From positions 1 through 47,448 of the forward strand of contig CAUGNZ010000016.1 of assembly GCA_959601045.1 (NCBI GenBank): a stretch of DNA of 47,448 nucleotides, read 5' to 3'. The notes below the pieces were generated by a model, which was given only the letters and a program-made list of their open reading frames with translations, did not search any database and had not been told where the DNA came from. Shown here piece after piece: positions 19,033-27,880 of the stretch. Every line of letters starts with the position of its first letter. The first letter of the stretch is position 1. The stretch is from an uncultured Collinsella sp. GTDB taxonomy: Bacteria; Actinomycetota; Coriobacteriia; Coriobacteriales; Coriobacteriaceae. The position numbers were made by a program, and so were the translations under genes.

Positions 19033-20253
19033 GTGGGTAACCACTTCCGTACCTCCGGTGCGGGCGATGATGCCCCCAAGACGCAGACAGGCGTCCAGGG
19101 CAGTCGTTTCGCCACTCCGGATTCAGAGGGCCAGCTTGTTGCTCAGGCCCCCGCTCAGCCGGCAGATCAGGCACAGCCGGCATCCGATCCCTTTGCCTAC
19201 AATCCCACCAGCGATGTCGCGCTTTCCGGCACGGCGGGTTTTGAGCCCGTTCAGGCCGTGACCGCTCGCGTGGAGCAGCCTCAGGCTGGCGCTGCCACGC
19301 CGCAGCCTACCATGGCCGGCATTCCCGACCCCATGGCCCCTGCGACACCGGCTCCTCAGCCTGCGCAGTCCGGTCTCTTTGCCGCTATTCCCGACCCCAC
19401 GCAGCCTGCTGCCCCGGTGGTCGAGAGCGATCAGGCGGCCGAGGTCGCAAGCCTCGATAACGCGCTCAACAACCCCGATTTTACGTCGGTGTTTGCGCCC
19501 ATCGATCCGCAGGCCAGCCGCAAGAAGATGGCCAAGCAGGCCGGTGTCGAGCCCGTCATCCTTATGGAGCATGTCACCAAGATCTATCCGGCACAGCCCA
19601 ACAAGCCTGCACTCGACGACATCAACATCGAGATCTATCCGGGCGAGTTCGTCTTCCTGGTCGGTCACTCCGGCTCGGGTAAGACCACGCTGCTGTCGAC
19701 GCTCAACCGCGACGTCAAGCCGACGAGCGGTCGCATCCTGGTTGCCGGTCAGGACCTCATGAAGATCAAGAACCGCAAGGTTCCGTTCCTGCGCCGCCAG
19801 ATTGGCGCCGTGTTCCAGGACTTTAAGCTCCTGCCGCAAAAAACCGCCTACGAAAACGTGGCGTTTGCTCTGCAGTGCATCGGCAAGCCCAAGGGCGTCA
19901 TTCGCAGCCAGGTGCCGGAGGTGCTGCGTCTGGTCGGTCTGGCCGATCAGATGGACTCGCTGCCCGACCAGCTTTCCGGTGGCGAGCAGCAGCGCGTCGC
20001 CGTCGCCCGCGCTATGGTCAACCGTCCGCCGCTGCTGATCTGCGACGAGCCCACGGGTAACCTCGACCCGGCGATCTCGCTGGGCATCATGAAGCTGCTC
20101 GAGCGTATTAACCGCACCGGCACCACCGTGATCGTCGCCACGCACGACCGCGAGATGGTCGATAGCATGCACCGTCGCGTGATCGCCCTCGAGGGCGGCC
20201 ACGTTATCCGCGACCAGGAGAGGGGAGGTTACGGCAACTATGGCACCAACTAA
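19033..20253 (+). CDS. ftsE: Cell-division ABC ATPase FtsE with 165-residue disordered head
   Basis: GTG 19033 follows TAAGGAG. Residues from about 175 on are FtsE: ILMEHVTKIYPAQPNKPALD, Walker A GHSGSGKTT, signature LSGGEQQRVAVARA, Walker B LLICDEPTGNLDP and the switch His in VATHDREMV. With FtsX it controls peptidoglycan hydrolases at the septum. Ordinary FtsE is about 225 residues; here 406. The extra N-terminus is Pro/Ala/Gln-rich and lacks hydrophobic segments, so it is probably disordered, as in some actinobacterial division proteins. An internal start for short FtsE is not obvious near the domain edge. Its end overlaps ftsX by 14 bases. Confidence 0.92.
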   Translation: MGNHFRTSGAGDDAPKTQTGVQGSRFATPDSEGQLVAQAPAQPADQAQPASDPFAYNPTSDVALSGTAGFEPVQAVTARVEQPQAGAATPQPTMAGIPDPMAPATPAPQPAQSGLFAAIPDPTQPAAPVVESDQAAEVASLDNALNNPDFTSVFAPIDPQASRKKMAKQAGVEPVILMEHVTKIYPAQPNKPALDDINIEIYPGEFVFLVGHSGSGKTTLLSTLNRDVKPTSGRILVAGQDLMKIKNRKVPFLRRQIGAVFQDFKLLPQKTAYENVAFALQCIGKPKGVIRSQVPEVLRLVGLADQMDSLPDQLSGGEQQRVAVARAMVNRPPLLICDEPTGNLDPAISLGIMKLLERINRTGTTVIVATHDREMVDSMHRRVIALEGGHVIRDQERGGYGNYGTN

Positions 20254-21160
20254 CGTGGGCTACTCCTTCAAAGAGGCAATCAGTCACTTCTTCCGTAACT
20301 GGACTACCTCGCTCGGCGCCGTCATCACGATCTTCCTTTCGCTGTTTATCATCGGCCTGTTCATCATGGGCTCCGCGATGCTGAACTCCGTGATCGGCAC
20401 CGTCGAGGATCAGGTCGTCATCAACGCCTTTATTAGCGATGACGCCGACCAGGCAGATGTTCAGGCCTTTGAGGCTGAGCTCAAGACGTGGAGCAACGTC
20501 AAGTCCGTGACGTACAAGGACAAGGACGACGCGCTGGCCGAGTATACGAGCAAGATGTCGGGCAACGCCGACGCCACCATGAGCGCGCTCGATGGCCAGA
20601 ACCCGCTGCCGGCTTCGTTTGCAATTGAGATGGACGATCCGTCCAAGGTCGAGAGCACGGCCCAGAAGCTCAAGAAGAACGCCGACTTCCAGAAGATCGC
20701 GGATGACGGCGACGTCAACGCGAGCGTGCTGTACGGCCAGGAGGAAGTGAGCCGCCTGTTCCAGGTGACCAACTACATCCGCATCGCCGCCGTGGTGCTC
20801 GTTGGCCTTTTGACCTTTATCGCATTCATCTTCATCAACAACACGATTCGCCTGTCCATCACGGCGCGTCGTCGTGAGATTGCGATTATGCGTCTGGTCG
20901 GCGCCAGCAACGGCTTCATTCGCGGCCCGTTTATCACCGAGGGCGTACTGCAGGCCATTTTGGGCTCGCTGCTTTCCATCGGCGTTCTGGAGCTGCTGCG
21001 CAATCTGATGATTCCGCGTTTGCAGGAGAGCATCGGCTGGATGTCGTTTGCCCTGCCGATGCAGTACTACCTGGTGACCTATGCTGCGCTGATTCTGGTC
21101 GGCGTGATTATCGGTCTCTTTGGTTCTGCCATCGCCATGCGCCGCTACCTGCGCGTGTAG
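20240..21160 (+). CDS. ftsX: Cell-division protein FtsX
   Basis: The 306-residue integral membrane protein pairs with FtsE. One N-terminal helix (about residues 22-45, LGAVITIFLSLFIIGLFIMG) is followed by an extracellular domain of about 120 residues, as in all FtsX, and three C-terminal helices. The cytoplasmic coupling segment SITARRREIAIMRLVGASNG is a hallmark. It starts inside ftsE (14-base overlap) and is followed by a terminator at 21184-21217, so ftsEX forms a two-gene operon. Confidence 0.95.
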   Translation: MAPTNVGYSFKEAISHFFRNWTTSLGAVITIFLSLFIIGLFIMGSAMLNSVIGTVEDQVVINAFISDDADQADVQAFEAELKTWSNVKSVTYKDKDDALAEYTSKMSGNADATMSALDGQNPLPASFAIEMDDPSKVESTAQKLKKNADFQKIADDGDVNASVLYGQEEVSRLFQVTNYIRIAAVVLVGLLTFIAFIFINNTIRLSITARRREIAIMRLVGASNGFIRGPFITEGVLQAILGSLLSIGVLELLRNLMIPRLQESIGWMSFALPMQYYLVTYAALILVGVIIGLFGSAIAMRRYLRV

Positions 21161-21183
21161 GCATGCCTGGAATTCATCCCTTC

Positions 21184-21218
21184 CAACGGGTCGTCTCTTG
21201 CGGGGCGGCCCGTTTTTT
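21184..21218 (+). terminator. Terminator of ftsEX
   Basis: AACGGGTCGTC, TCTTGCG, GGGCGGCCCGTT forms a stem immediately followed by TTTT. It lies 23 bp after the ftsX stop. Confidence 0.88.
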
Positions 21219-21295
21219 GATCCCTAGGGGACGGCAGGAAAACGGATCATTTGGGTAGACTCTTTGGAGTTCGCAATCGATAGTTAGGAGGCGCC

Positions 21296-23431
21296 ATGGG
21301 GCGCAATAACAAGCATAAGCGTGGAGCTCGCAATAAGCGCGGGCCGGTGCGCAGCGAACGCCGTCCGAGCCTGACCGGGCGCGTGCAGCTCCATGAGCAT
21401 AGCGCCTACGTTGTAACCGAAAACGGCGACTACAAGGTCATGGGCCGCGGTAAGCGCGAGATCATGGATGGCGATACCGTAGCCGTGAGCATTAAGAACA
21501 GCCCGCACGGTGAGCGGCGCGCCGTGATCGAAGGCGTGGTTGAGCGCGCAGCCATAAGCGTGGTGGGTACGTACCAGACCGCTGGTCCGCTCGGTGTGAT
21601 CGAGCCGCTCGATTCGCGCCTGAAGGCCGACTTCTTCATTCTGCCCGAGGATACCTCGGCGGATCGTCTGGGCGTCCACCCGGGTGATGCCGTTGTCGCG
21701 CGCATTTTGACCTACCCGACGCGCCTGGAATCGGGCACCGTGACGATCGAACGCCGCATTGGCGGAGATGACGCGCCCGATTTGGGCGTTCAATACGTGA
21801 TGGCGCGTTACGGCTATACCGATAGCTATCCCGAGGCCGCGCTGGACGAGGCCGAGGGGCTTTCGCTCGATGTGTCCGCGGCGCTTAAGGACCCGCTCCG
21901 CCGCGATCTGCGCGACCGCTTTGTCATCACGATCGACCCGGTCGACGCGCGCGACTTTGACGATGCCATTTCGCTTGAGCGCACGCCCGAGGGTGGCTAC
22001 AAGCTGGGTGTGCATATCGCTGACGTTTCTCACTATGTGGCTTGGGACGGGCATATCGATCTTGAGGCTCGCCATCGTACGACATCGGTGTATCTGGCCG
22101 ATCGCGTGCTTCCCATGCTGCCCGAACGCCTGTCCTGTGACCTATGCTCGCTTCGCCCTGACGAGGACCGTCTTGCGTTTACCGTTGACATTGAGCTCGA
22201 TGCGCAGGGTCGCGTGCGGCATTACGATCCGTACCCCAGCGTGATTCGCTCGCGTGTGCGTATGGACTATGACGGCGCCGAGGCGCTGCTGGTGCGTGCC
22301 GACGCGGTTGAGTATTCGGTGCTGGAAGGCGCCGCTGAGGATGTTGCGGCTGCTGAGGCCTCGCGCGAGGAGGCGCTTGAGCGCGGTCTTGCGTGCGAGG
22401 AAACTGCTCGCGGCTATAACGTCGACCTCGGCGATTTCCTTGTCGCCGCCAACGAACTCGCCGAACTTCGCCGTCGTATTCGTCGTGCCCGCGGCTCAGT
22501 CGATTTTGACACGGCCGAGATTCGCGCTCTATTGGATGAGGACGGAGTACCCGTGCAGATTGTGGCGCGCGAGCGTTCGTGTGCCACGTCGCTTATCGAG
22601 GAAGCCATGCTACTCGCCAACGAGTGCGTTGCAGAGTGGCTGGCAGACCGTGATATCGAGGCCTGCTATCGCGTGCATGAGGATCCGAGCCCCGATAGCC
22701 TGCACGGTGCCGCCGTTGCGCTGGCGCAGCTGGGCATCATCGACGATCGCCGTGCTGCCGGTATCGCCCTGGGGAGTCCCGATGAGCTACAGGCTGCAGT
22801 TGATGCTGCCGCCGGTACGGCCAACGCACCGCTCGTCAACACGCTGCTTCTGCGCAGCATGCAGCGCGCACTGTACAAGCCGCGCAACGAGGGCCACTTT
22901 GCGCTCGCCGCGCCGTGCTACTGTCACTTTACGAGTCCCATCCGTCGCTACCCCGATCTGGTGGTGCACCGCGTGCTCAAACTGCAGTTGGCCTATGAGC
23001 AGCTCGGCGGCAAGGACGCCCTGGTCCGTACACCGCGGCTGATCGGCAAGGGGCGCGAGTCGCTGCCGCGCATTCTGCCGCAGATCTGCCGCGCATGCAG
23101 CGATGCCGAGCGCGCGGCAGATGCCGCTAGCCATGCGACGCAAAAGATCAAGATTGCCCAGTACTATGAGGATCGCCTGGGCGAGCGCTATGCCGGAACG
23201 GTCTCATGGGTCAGCAGCATGGGCCTCTTTGTGCGCTTGGACCTGACGCAGGTCGAAGGCTTGGTTTCGATCAAGAGTCTGGGCAACGAGTGGTTCGAGT
23301 TCGACGAGGATGCGCTTACGCTGACGGGCGCCGACACGGGGACTCGCTATGAACTGGGCCAGCGCGTGATTATCGAGGTTTCGCGCGTCAATACCACGCG
23401 TGGGCACTTGGACTTTAAGCTTATCCATTAG
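21296..23431 (+). CDS. rnr: Ribonuclease R (RNB-family 3'-5' exoribonuclease)
   Basis: The 711-residue protein begins with a very basic tail (MGRNNKHKRGARNKRG), continues with OB/cold-shock-type domains, and has the catalytic RNB domain with DPVDARDFDDAISLE, whose Asp residues bind Mg2+. A later RNB motif is FALAAPCYCHFTSPIRRYPD. A C-terminal S1 domain (GTVSWVSSMGLFVRLDLTQVEG) follows. It degrades structured RNA and works with SmpB/tmRNA; smpB lies 4 kb downstream, the common neighbour in this gene order. TAGGAGGCG is a strong ribosome-binding site, and a terminator follows. Confidence 0.94.
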   Translation: MGRNNKHKRGARNKRGPVRSERRPSLTGRVQLHEHSAYVVTENGDYKVMGRGKREIMDGDTVAVSIKNSPHGERRAVIEGVVERAAISVVGTYQTAGPLGVIEPLDSRLKADFFILPEDTSADRLGVHPGDAVVARILTYPTRLESGTVTIERRIGGDDAPDLGVQYVMARYGYTDSYPEAALDEAEGLSLDVSAALKDPLRRDLRDRFVITIDPVDARDFDDAISLERTPEGGYKLGVHIADVSHYVAWDGHIDLEARHRTTSVYLADRVLPMLPERLSCDLCSLRPDEDRLAFTVDIELDAQGRVRHYDPYPSVIRSRVRMDYDGAEALLVRADAVEYSVLEGAAEDVAAAEASREEALERGLACEETARGYNVDLGDFLVAANELAELRRRIRRARGSVDFDTAEIRALLDEDGVPVQIVARERSCATSLIEEAMLLANECVAEWLADRDIEACYRVHEDPSPDSLHGAAVALAQLGIIDDRRAAGIALGSPDELQAAVDAAAGTANAPLVNTLLLRSMQRALYKPRNEGHFALAAPCYCHFTSPIRRYPDLVVHRVLKLQLAYEQLGGKDALVRTPRLIGKGRESLPRILPQICRACSDAERAADAASHATQKIKIAQYYEDRLGERYAGTVSWVSSMGLFVRLDLTQVEGLVSIKSLGNEWFEFDEDALTLTGADTGTRYELGQRVIIEVSRVNTTRGHLDFKLIH

Positions 23432-23456
23432 CCAAATCTCGACTCATGGCGGGAGA

Positions 23457-23488
23457 GCGGAGGGCGGTCTTTCGGGGCCGCCCTCCGC
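23457..23488 (+). terminator. Terminator of rnr
   Basis: GCGGAGGGCGG, TCTTTCGGGG, CCGCCCTCCGC is a perfect 11-bp stem 25 bp after the stop. It is followed only by CATTTGG, so the T-run is weak. Confidence 0.75.
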
Positions 23489-23549
23489 ATTTGGATCATA
23501 GCTACCTTGCCGTCCGCTTGGCCGCCCGCTTACCTGCTATTCGAGAGGT

Positions 23550-23589
23550 AAAACCTACCAAAATAAACCTGTCCCTTTTTGGCAGGTTT
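23550..23589. repeat. Palindromic repeat, AAACCTGCC family (copy 2)
   Basis: AAAACCTACCAAAATAAACC pairs across a CTGTCCC-type spacer with TTTTTGGCAGGTTT. It is nearly identical to 11451-11488. The element sits immediately upstream of the serine recombinase start region. Confidence 0.65.
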
Positions 23590-23608
23590 ACAAGAAAGCG
23601 GGGATGAG

Positions 23609-24214
23609 ATGGCGACGGTGTATGGTTATGCGCGGGTGAGTTCGCGCGATCAGAATCTAAATCGGCAGCTGGATGCGCTGGGCGCCTATGGCGTGGGCTC
23701 GGCGAATATTTATGCCGACCATGCGAGCGGCAAGGACTTCGATCGCCCGCGGTATCGCGAGCTGCTGCACATCCTGGGAGACGGGGACGTGCTGGTGGTG
23801 CTTTCTATCGACCGGCTTGGCCGTAATTACTCCGAGATTCTTGAGGAATGGCGACGCATTACCAAGGAGCTCGGGGTTGCCATTGTGGTGTTGGACATGC
23901 CATTGCTTGACACGCGCGCCAGGGCCAGCGGCGCGCCGGATGTGACCAATACCCTGATTGCCGATATTGTGCTACAACTGCTGAGCTACGTGGCGCAGGT
24001 GGAGCGCGAGAATATTCATCGGCGCCAGGCGGAGGGGATTGCAGCGGCGCGGGCGCGAGGGGTCCGTTTCGGTCGACCTCGCAAGCCGTGCCCTCCTCAG
24101 TTTGAGCTGGTGCGCGATAGCTATGAGGCGGGCGATATTACCCGCAGCCAGGCGGCAAAGTGCCTGGGCGTGTGCGTGGGGACGTTCGATCGCTGGATGC
24201 GCGAGGCGGGGTAG
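23609..24214 (+). CDS. Serine recombinase (resolvase/invertase family)
   Basis: The 201-residue protein starts at ATG 23609 (MATVYGYARVSSRDQN), where the catalytic Ser lies in RVSSRDQ. IDRLGRNYSEI and the E-helix QVERENIHRRQAEG are typical of small resolvase/DNA-invertase enzymes. The C-terminal HTH reads ITRSQAAKCLGVCVGTFDRWM. No transposase, invertible segment or partner gene is evident nearby, so its target is unknown. The palindromic repeat at 23550-23589, just upstream, might be a recombination site (weak inference). The ribosome-binding site is GCGGGGA. Confidence 0.9.
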   Translation: MATVYGYARVSSRDQNLNRQLDALGAYGVGSANIYADHASGKDFDRPRYRELLHILGDGDVLVVLSIDRLGRNYSEILEEWRRITKELGVAIVVLDMPLLDTRARASGAPDVTNTLIADIVLQLLSYVAQVERENIHRRQAEGIAAARARGVRFGRPRKPCPPQFELVRDSYEAGDITRSQAAKCLGVCVGTFDRWMREAG

Positions 24215-24318
24215 GGGTTTGCGTCGCTTTGTCGCTTCCTGTTGCGATTCAAATTTTGATACGGTGACGATGCCATTTGGGGCTACACTCGCTGATATTC
24301 AAAAAAGGAGGTAGGCCC

Positions 24319-24900
24319 TTGGCGCGCGTAAAACAAATAATCGGATGGACCGCGATCATTCTGTTCGCTGCAACGCTGGCGGGCATCTGGGTGCTGACGG
24401 AGCAAAATGCGGTGGAGACGTCGTTGCTGAGCGAGTCCACCGCGCGCGTGGTGGAGGGTCAGGCTACGGGCGTTCAGGCTGCCGATGTCGCGGGTGAAGC
24501 TCAGACCGAGAACGGGATGACCGGGGGCACCGATTCGGCTGCTTCGAATGTCCGGTCTGGCCGACTTGCTTCCATTCGCATGTGGGTGGGCACGAACGTC
24601 CGTCGCGTTGCCCATACCGTAGAGTTTTTCTTCGTCGGATTGTTCGCCTCGGTGGTCGTGGTTTGCTTTTCCAGGCGTCCTTGGAGCGTATGCTCCCGTT
24701 GCGTGCCCGTGTTGCTCTTTTGCGCCGTCTGCTCCGTTGGCGATCAGGTACATAAGATCTTTGTTCCCGGCAGGCATTTCGACGTTATCGATTTAGGATT
24801 CGATGCTGCGGGCTATGTCACCGCCATGCTGTTGGTATTGCTGGCAGCGGCGTTGGTGCGCTATGCGACTCGGCCGATCGGCGCCCATGCGAGGCGCTAG
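24319..24900 (+). CDS. VanZ-like membrane protein
   Basis: I choose TTG 24319, seven bases after AAGGAGG; an upstream in-frame ATG at 24277 lacks such a site. The 193-residue protein has an N-terminal helix (WTAIILFAATLAGIWVL), a polar Ala/Thr/Gly linker of about 65 residues, and then VanZ-family features: RRVAHTVEFFFVGLF, a helix, and HKIFVPGRHFDVIDLGFDAAG before the last helix. VanZ-like proteins are small membrane proteins, one of which gives low-level teicoplanin resistance. The role here is unknown. Confidence 0.8.
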   Translation: MARVKQIIGWTAIILFAATLAGIWVLTEQNAVETSLLSESTARVVEGQATGVQAADVAGEAQTENGMTGGTDSAASNVRSGRLASIRMWVGTNVRRVAHTVEFFFVGLFASVVVVCFSRRPWSVCSRCVPVLLFCAVCSVGDQVHKIFVPGRHFDVIDLGFDAAGYVTAMLLVLLAAALVRYATRPIGAHARR

Positions 24901-25022
24901 CCTTAAGACGAGACATCGCGACTGCCTATGCTTCGACATTGGCTACAATAACGGCTGCAATCGCGAGTGGTCGTCGATGTGCAGTTTTCCGGACACCTGT
25001 TTTCTCTAAGAAAGGAAATCCC

Positions 25023-25382
25023 ATGACCGTACTGTTTGTTGAATATCCCAAGTGCTCGACCTGTAAGAAGGCCAAGGCATGGCTGGACGAACACGGGGTA
25101 GAGTATATCGACCGCGATATCGTTTTGGACAATCCCACGGCTGATGAGCTTGCGACCTGGATTGCTCGTTCGGGACTGCCGGTGCGGCGCTTCTTTAATT
25201 CGTCGGGCATGAAATATCGAGAGCTGGGCCTGAAGGCGCGTCTAGATGCGGGCATGACGGATCGGGAGTGCTACGAGCTGCTGGCGACCGACGGCATGCT
25301 GGTCAAGCGTCCGCTGTTGGTGGGCGACGACTTTGCGATTCCCGGCTTTAGGGAAGCAGCTTGGACCGAGGCGCTGCTGTAG
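25023..25382 (+). CDS. ArsC/Spx-like thioredoxin-fold protein
   Basis: The 119-residue protein begins MTVLFVEYPKCSTCKKAKAW with a CxxC (Cys11, Cys14) in the ArsC/Spx position, followed by EYIDRDIVLDNPTADEL and, later, LVKRPLLVG, all family landmarks. Spx proteins bind RNA polymerase; ArsC-like YffB proteins are glutathione-dependent reductases. Lacking the C-terminal Spx region residues I could confirm, I leave the function open. AAGAAAGGAAA is the ribosome-binding site. Confidence 0.85.
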   Translation: MTVLFVEYPKCSTCKKAKAWLDEHGVEYIDRDIVLDNPTADELATWIARSGLPVRRFFNSSGMKYRELGLKARLDAGMTDRECYELLATDGMLVKRPLLVGDDFAIPGFREAAWTEALL

Positions 25383-25454
25383 CGGCTGCGGAAAGTGCGA
25401 CCCGTTTTGAGCGCTCGGGGTGGGACGTGTTTTCCATCGGAGGGCTCGCTCGGC

Positions 25455-25865
25455 TCAATCCTTGAGCTGTGCCCATTCGTGCGGACCGTAGACCTTTACG
25501 TGCTTGTTGGGCTTGCCGCTCCAGTACTCCTCGTCCATAAAGGGCAGATATGCCTGAACACCGGGGCAGATAAAGGGAATCCGCTGCTGTTGCAGTCGCT
25601 CGCGTTGGCGCTGCTCCAGGTGCGCCTCGGATATGACAGTCGGCATACCGGACAGCTCGACGAGGCTTGCCTGGATTCGCTTAAGGTCGGGGAGTCCCGC
25701 GTGCCATGACATCCGCATGATCAAAAAGGATGCACGGCGGTATTTTGCCTGCATCACCGTGATGGCGGGGCGCAGGGTGGGATGGATTTTGTCCCGTTCG
25801 GGCCAAAGGTCAGCAGTGATCTCGAGGCCCAGGGTCTCCCATAGGTAATCAAGCTCTTCGTCCAT
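25455..25865 (-). CDS. MarR-like N-terminal fragment lacking a DNA-binding domain
   Basis: The 136-residue protein resembles the N-terminal region of a group of MarR-family regulators: an LxELSG-like stretch and RLQQQRIPFICPGVQAYLPFM, similar to the IPFIVPGKQLYLP pattern preceding the winged helix. After that the protein ends within 25 residues, so no helix-turn-helix remains. It uses TGA, unlike the core genes here. It is either a truncated regulator or a stand-alone domain; no remnant of the HTH is seen downstream. Function is unknown. Confidence 0.5.
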   Translation of the reverse strand: MDEELDYLWETLGLEITADLWPERDKIHPTLRPAITVMQAKYRRASFLIMRMSWHAGLPDLKRIQASLVELSGMPTVISEAHLEQRQRERLQQQRIPFICPGVQAYLPFMDEEYWSGKPNKHVKVYGPHEWAQLKD

Positions 25866-26131
25866 GGCGCCTCGATATCTACGTGATCATTGATACTTCG
25901 ATTGTGTTGCCTGGTGCTATCGTTTTCGCGGTAGAATCTGCCAACGGTTGACGGCTACCGCTCGCGGCGTTTTGCCCTTCGTGTGCAGCGGTCGACTTCA
26001 CAGGTCCTTCACGTGTCGGCCGTATTTGACTGAATTTCAAAAAAGTCAAAATTAGGGCTTGCGTCACGGCGGGACTTCCCGTATATTTCTTTCTTGCGCA
26101 AAGGCACAGCCGAGCGCAGCGATGCAGTCAT

Positions 26132-26205
26132 TGGGATGTCGTCTAATGGCAGGACAGCGGATTCTGGTTCCGTCAATGGGGGTTCGACTCCCTCCATCCC
26201 AGCCA
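26132..26205 (+). tRNA. tRNA-Gln (anticodon CTG)
   Basis: The acceptor arms TGGGATG and CATCCCA pair; the anticodon loop TTCTGGT gives CTG. The T-loop is GTTCGA and CCA is encoded. The upstream 270 bases (25866-26131) hold no gene; TAGAAT at 25933-25938 is a possible -10 of the tRNA operon. Confidence 0.95.
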
Positions 26206-26222
26206 TTGCATTTGCTACATAT

Positions 26223-26299
26223 GGCCCGTTCGTCTAGCGGTTTAGGACGCCGCCCTCTCAAGGCGGAGATCACCAGTTCGAATCTGGTACGGGCTACCA
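26223..26299 (+). tRNA. tRNA-Glu (anticodon CTC)
   Basis: The acceptor GGCCCGT pairs with ACGGGCT (one G-U), the stem CCGCC/GGCGG holds loop CTCTCAA with anticodon CTC, and CCA is encoded. It lies 17 bp after tRNA-Gln, probably in one transcript ending at the next terminator. Confidence 0.95.
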
Positions 26300-26308
26300 A
26301 AATTGAAC

Positions 26309-26338
26309 GCCCGGGCCTCGTAAGAGACCCGGGTTTTG
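26309..26338 (+). terminator. Terminator of the tRNA operon
   Basis: CCCGGG, CCTCGTAAGAGA, CCCGGG is followed by TTTTG; the inner bases extend the stem with GCCTC/GAGA partial pairing. Confidence 0.8.
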
Positions 26339-26396
26339 TGTATTGACCGATATTTAAGGCGCGCGTTGAGTCTGCCGCCCGGACCGAGGAGTTGTC

Positions 26397-27314
26397 ATGG
26401 ACCTGCCTATCAGCTTGGAAGACATCACGTATGCCGAGAACTATCTGGCGCAGGGCGACCTGGCTACGGCGACGCCGCTGCTTGAGCGTCTGGTGGAGCT
26501 CGCCGAGGAGTATATCGACGCTGAGTGCAAGACGGAGGAGAAGCGCCAGTACTTTAGCTTCGACAGCAAGTTTGAGCGCCTGGCCTATCGCCGCGTGGAG
26601 AAGGATCCGCGCGAGCTGGTGCAGGTCGAGGTTCCCTTTGACCGCCTGTACTCCGACATGGCGTTTGCCTACATTCGCCAGCAGGATTATGTGAGTGCTC
26701 GGAATGCCCTGATGCAGGCCGTGCGTTGGGATCCCATGAACTGCAACTATCGCTTGGACTTGGCCGAGCTGTTCCGCGCGCTCGAGGACAAGCAGGAGTG
26801 GGCATCGCTCTCGTTCTCGGTGCTGGAGCGCGCGAGCGACGGTAAGTGCGCCGCACGTGCCTACACCAACTTGGGTCAGTACTTCTTGGAGCCCGAGACC
26901 GAGAACATTTCGGCAGCCGTGGGCTGCGCGCGTCTGGCGCTGCGCCTGGCGCCCAATGATGCGCATACGACGCGCCTGCTCAACAAGATCCATACCACCT
27001 ATCCGGATGCCGCGGACGAGAGTGACGACCATGTGATGGGTGAGCTCGCCCTGCAAGGCGTGCCGACTTCGCCTTCGGCCGAGATTGCCATCTGCCTGAT
27101 CATGTGTGCGACCGATGCTGCAAGCGACGGCGACAAGCAGGAGGCGACGCGCCTGACGGTGCGCGCTCGTGATTTGGTGGGCGAGGAGGCCTGCGCGGCG
27201 ATTATCAAACTGGTGCGCGAGAGCGACGCCGAGCTTAACGCCGAGCGCAAGGCAAAGCGCGAGGCTGCGGGCTCAAACGCCGACGACGTCAAGGAGGCCG
27301 GCGATGCCCAGTAA
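26397..27314 (+). CDS. TPR-like helical repeat protein
   Basis: The 305-residue soluble protein consists of helical repeats. TPR-like signatures are YAENYLAQGDLATATPLLERL, LYSDMAFAYIRQQDYVSARNALMQAVRWDP and AYTNLGQYFLEPETENISAAVGCARLALRLAPND. There is no signal peptide or membrane helix. It overlaps smpB by 11 bases, so they are co-translated. I know no assigned function; linkage to SmpB suggests a trans-translation or RNA-related role only by context. Confidence 0.75.
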   Translation: MDLPISLEDITYAENYLAQGDLATATPLLERLVELAEEYIDAECKTEEKRQYFSFDSKFERLAYRRVEKDPRELVQVEVPFDRLYSDMAFAYIRQQDYVSARNALMQAVRWDPMNCNYRLDLAELFRALEDKQEWASLSFSVLERASDGKCAARAYTNLGQYFLEPETENISAAVGCARLALRLAPNDAHTTRLLNKIHTTYPDAADESDDHVMGELALQGVPTSPSAEIAICLIMCATDAASDGDKQEATRLTVRARDLVGEEACAAIIKLVRESDAELNAERKAKREAAGSNADDVKEAGDAQ

Positions 27315-27774
27315 GCGCGAGCGCAAGCTCATTTCCAAGAATCGCTCGGCACATCACGAGTACTTTATCGATGAGACGTTTGAGTGCGGTATTGAGCTGA
27401 GCGGTACCGAGGTCAAGTCGATTCGCGAGCGCGCGTGCCAGATTACCGATACCTTCGCGCTGATTCGTGGTGGGGAGTGCTGGCTCGTCGGCCTGCATAT
27501 CCACCCTTATAGCCATGGTGGCGTGTGGAATCGCGATCCCGACCGTCGGCGCCGTCTGCTGCTGCACCGCAAGGAGATCGACTTTCTTGACGGCAAACTT
27601 CGCAACCGCGGCTATGCGCTGGTGCCGCTGGAGCTCTACTTTAATACCGACGGCCGCGTAAAGCTGCTGCTGGGCCTAGGCCGCGGCAAGAAGCTTTACG
27701 ACAAGCGCGAGGATATGGCCAAGCGCGATGTCCAGCGCGAGATCGACCGCGCCCTCAAGGAGCGCAATCGCTAG
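27304..27774 (+). CDS. smpB: SsrA-binding protein SmpB
   Basis: The 156-residue protein binds tmRNA and rescues stalled ribosomes. It begins MPSKRERKLISKNRSAHHEY and shows ELSGTEVKSIRERACQITD, HPYSHGGVWNRDPDR and the basic C-terminal tail KLYDKREDMAKRDVQREIDR that enters the decoding site. Length is normal. It starts 11 bases inside the TPR-like gene. tmRNA itself is not in this window. Confidence 0.96.
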   Translation: MPSKRERKLISKNRSAHHEYFIDETFECGIELSGTEVKSIRERACQITDTFALIRGGECWLVGLHIHPYSHGGVWNRDPDRRRRLLLHRKEIDFLDGKLRNRGYALVPLELYFNTDGRVKLLLGLGRGKKLYDKREDMAKRDVQREIDRALKERNR

Positions 27775-27786
27775 GCGTTCTGTATA

Positions 27787-27853
27787 AGTTGCGGTGGAAT
27801 ACGGACTGTTTTGCCTGTTTGAGGGGCTATTCAGTCCTTATTTCACCGCAACT
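27787..27853. repeat. 67-nt palindrome after smpB
   Basis: AGTTGCGGTGGAATACGGACTG and its partner ending TCACCGCAACT are about 22-base arms with two mismatches around a 23-base loop. It is 13 bp from the smpB stop and lacks a T-run, so a repeat element or factor-dependent terminator is likely. Confidence 0.7.
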
Positions 27854-27880
27854 GCGGGCCTCTCATCTTGCTTATACTGT

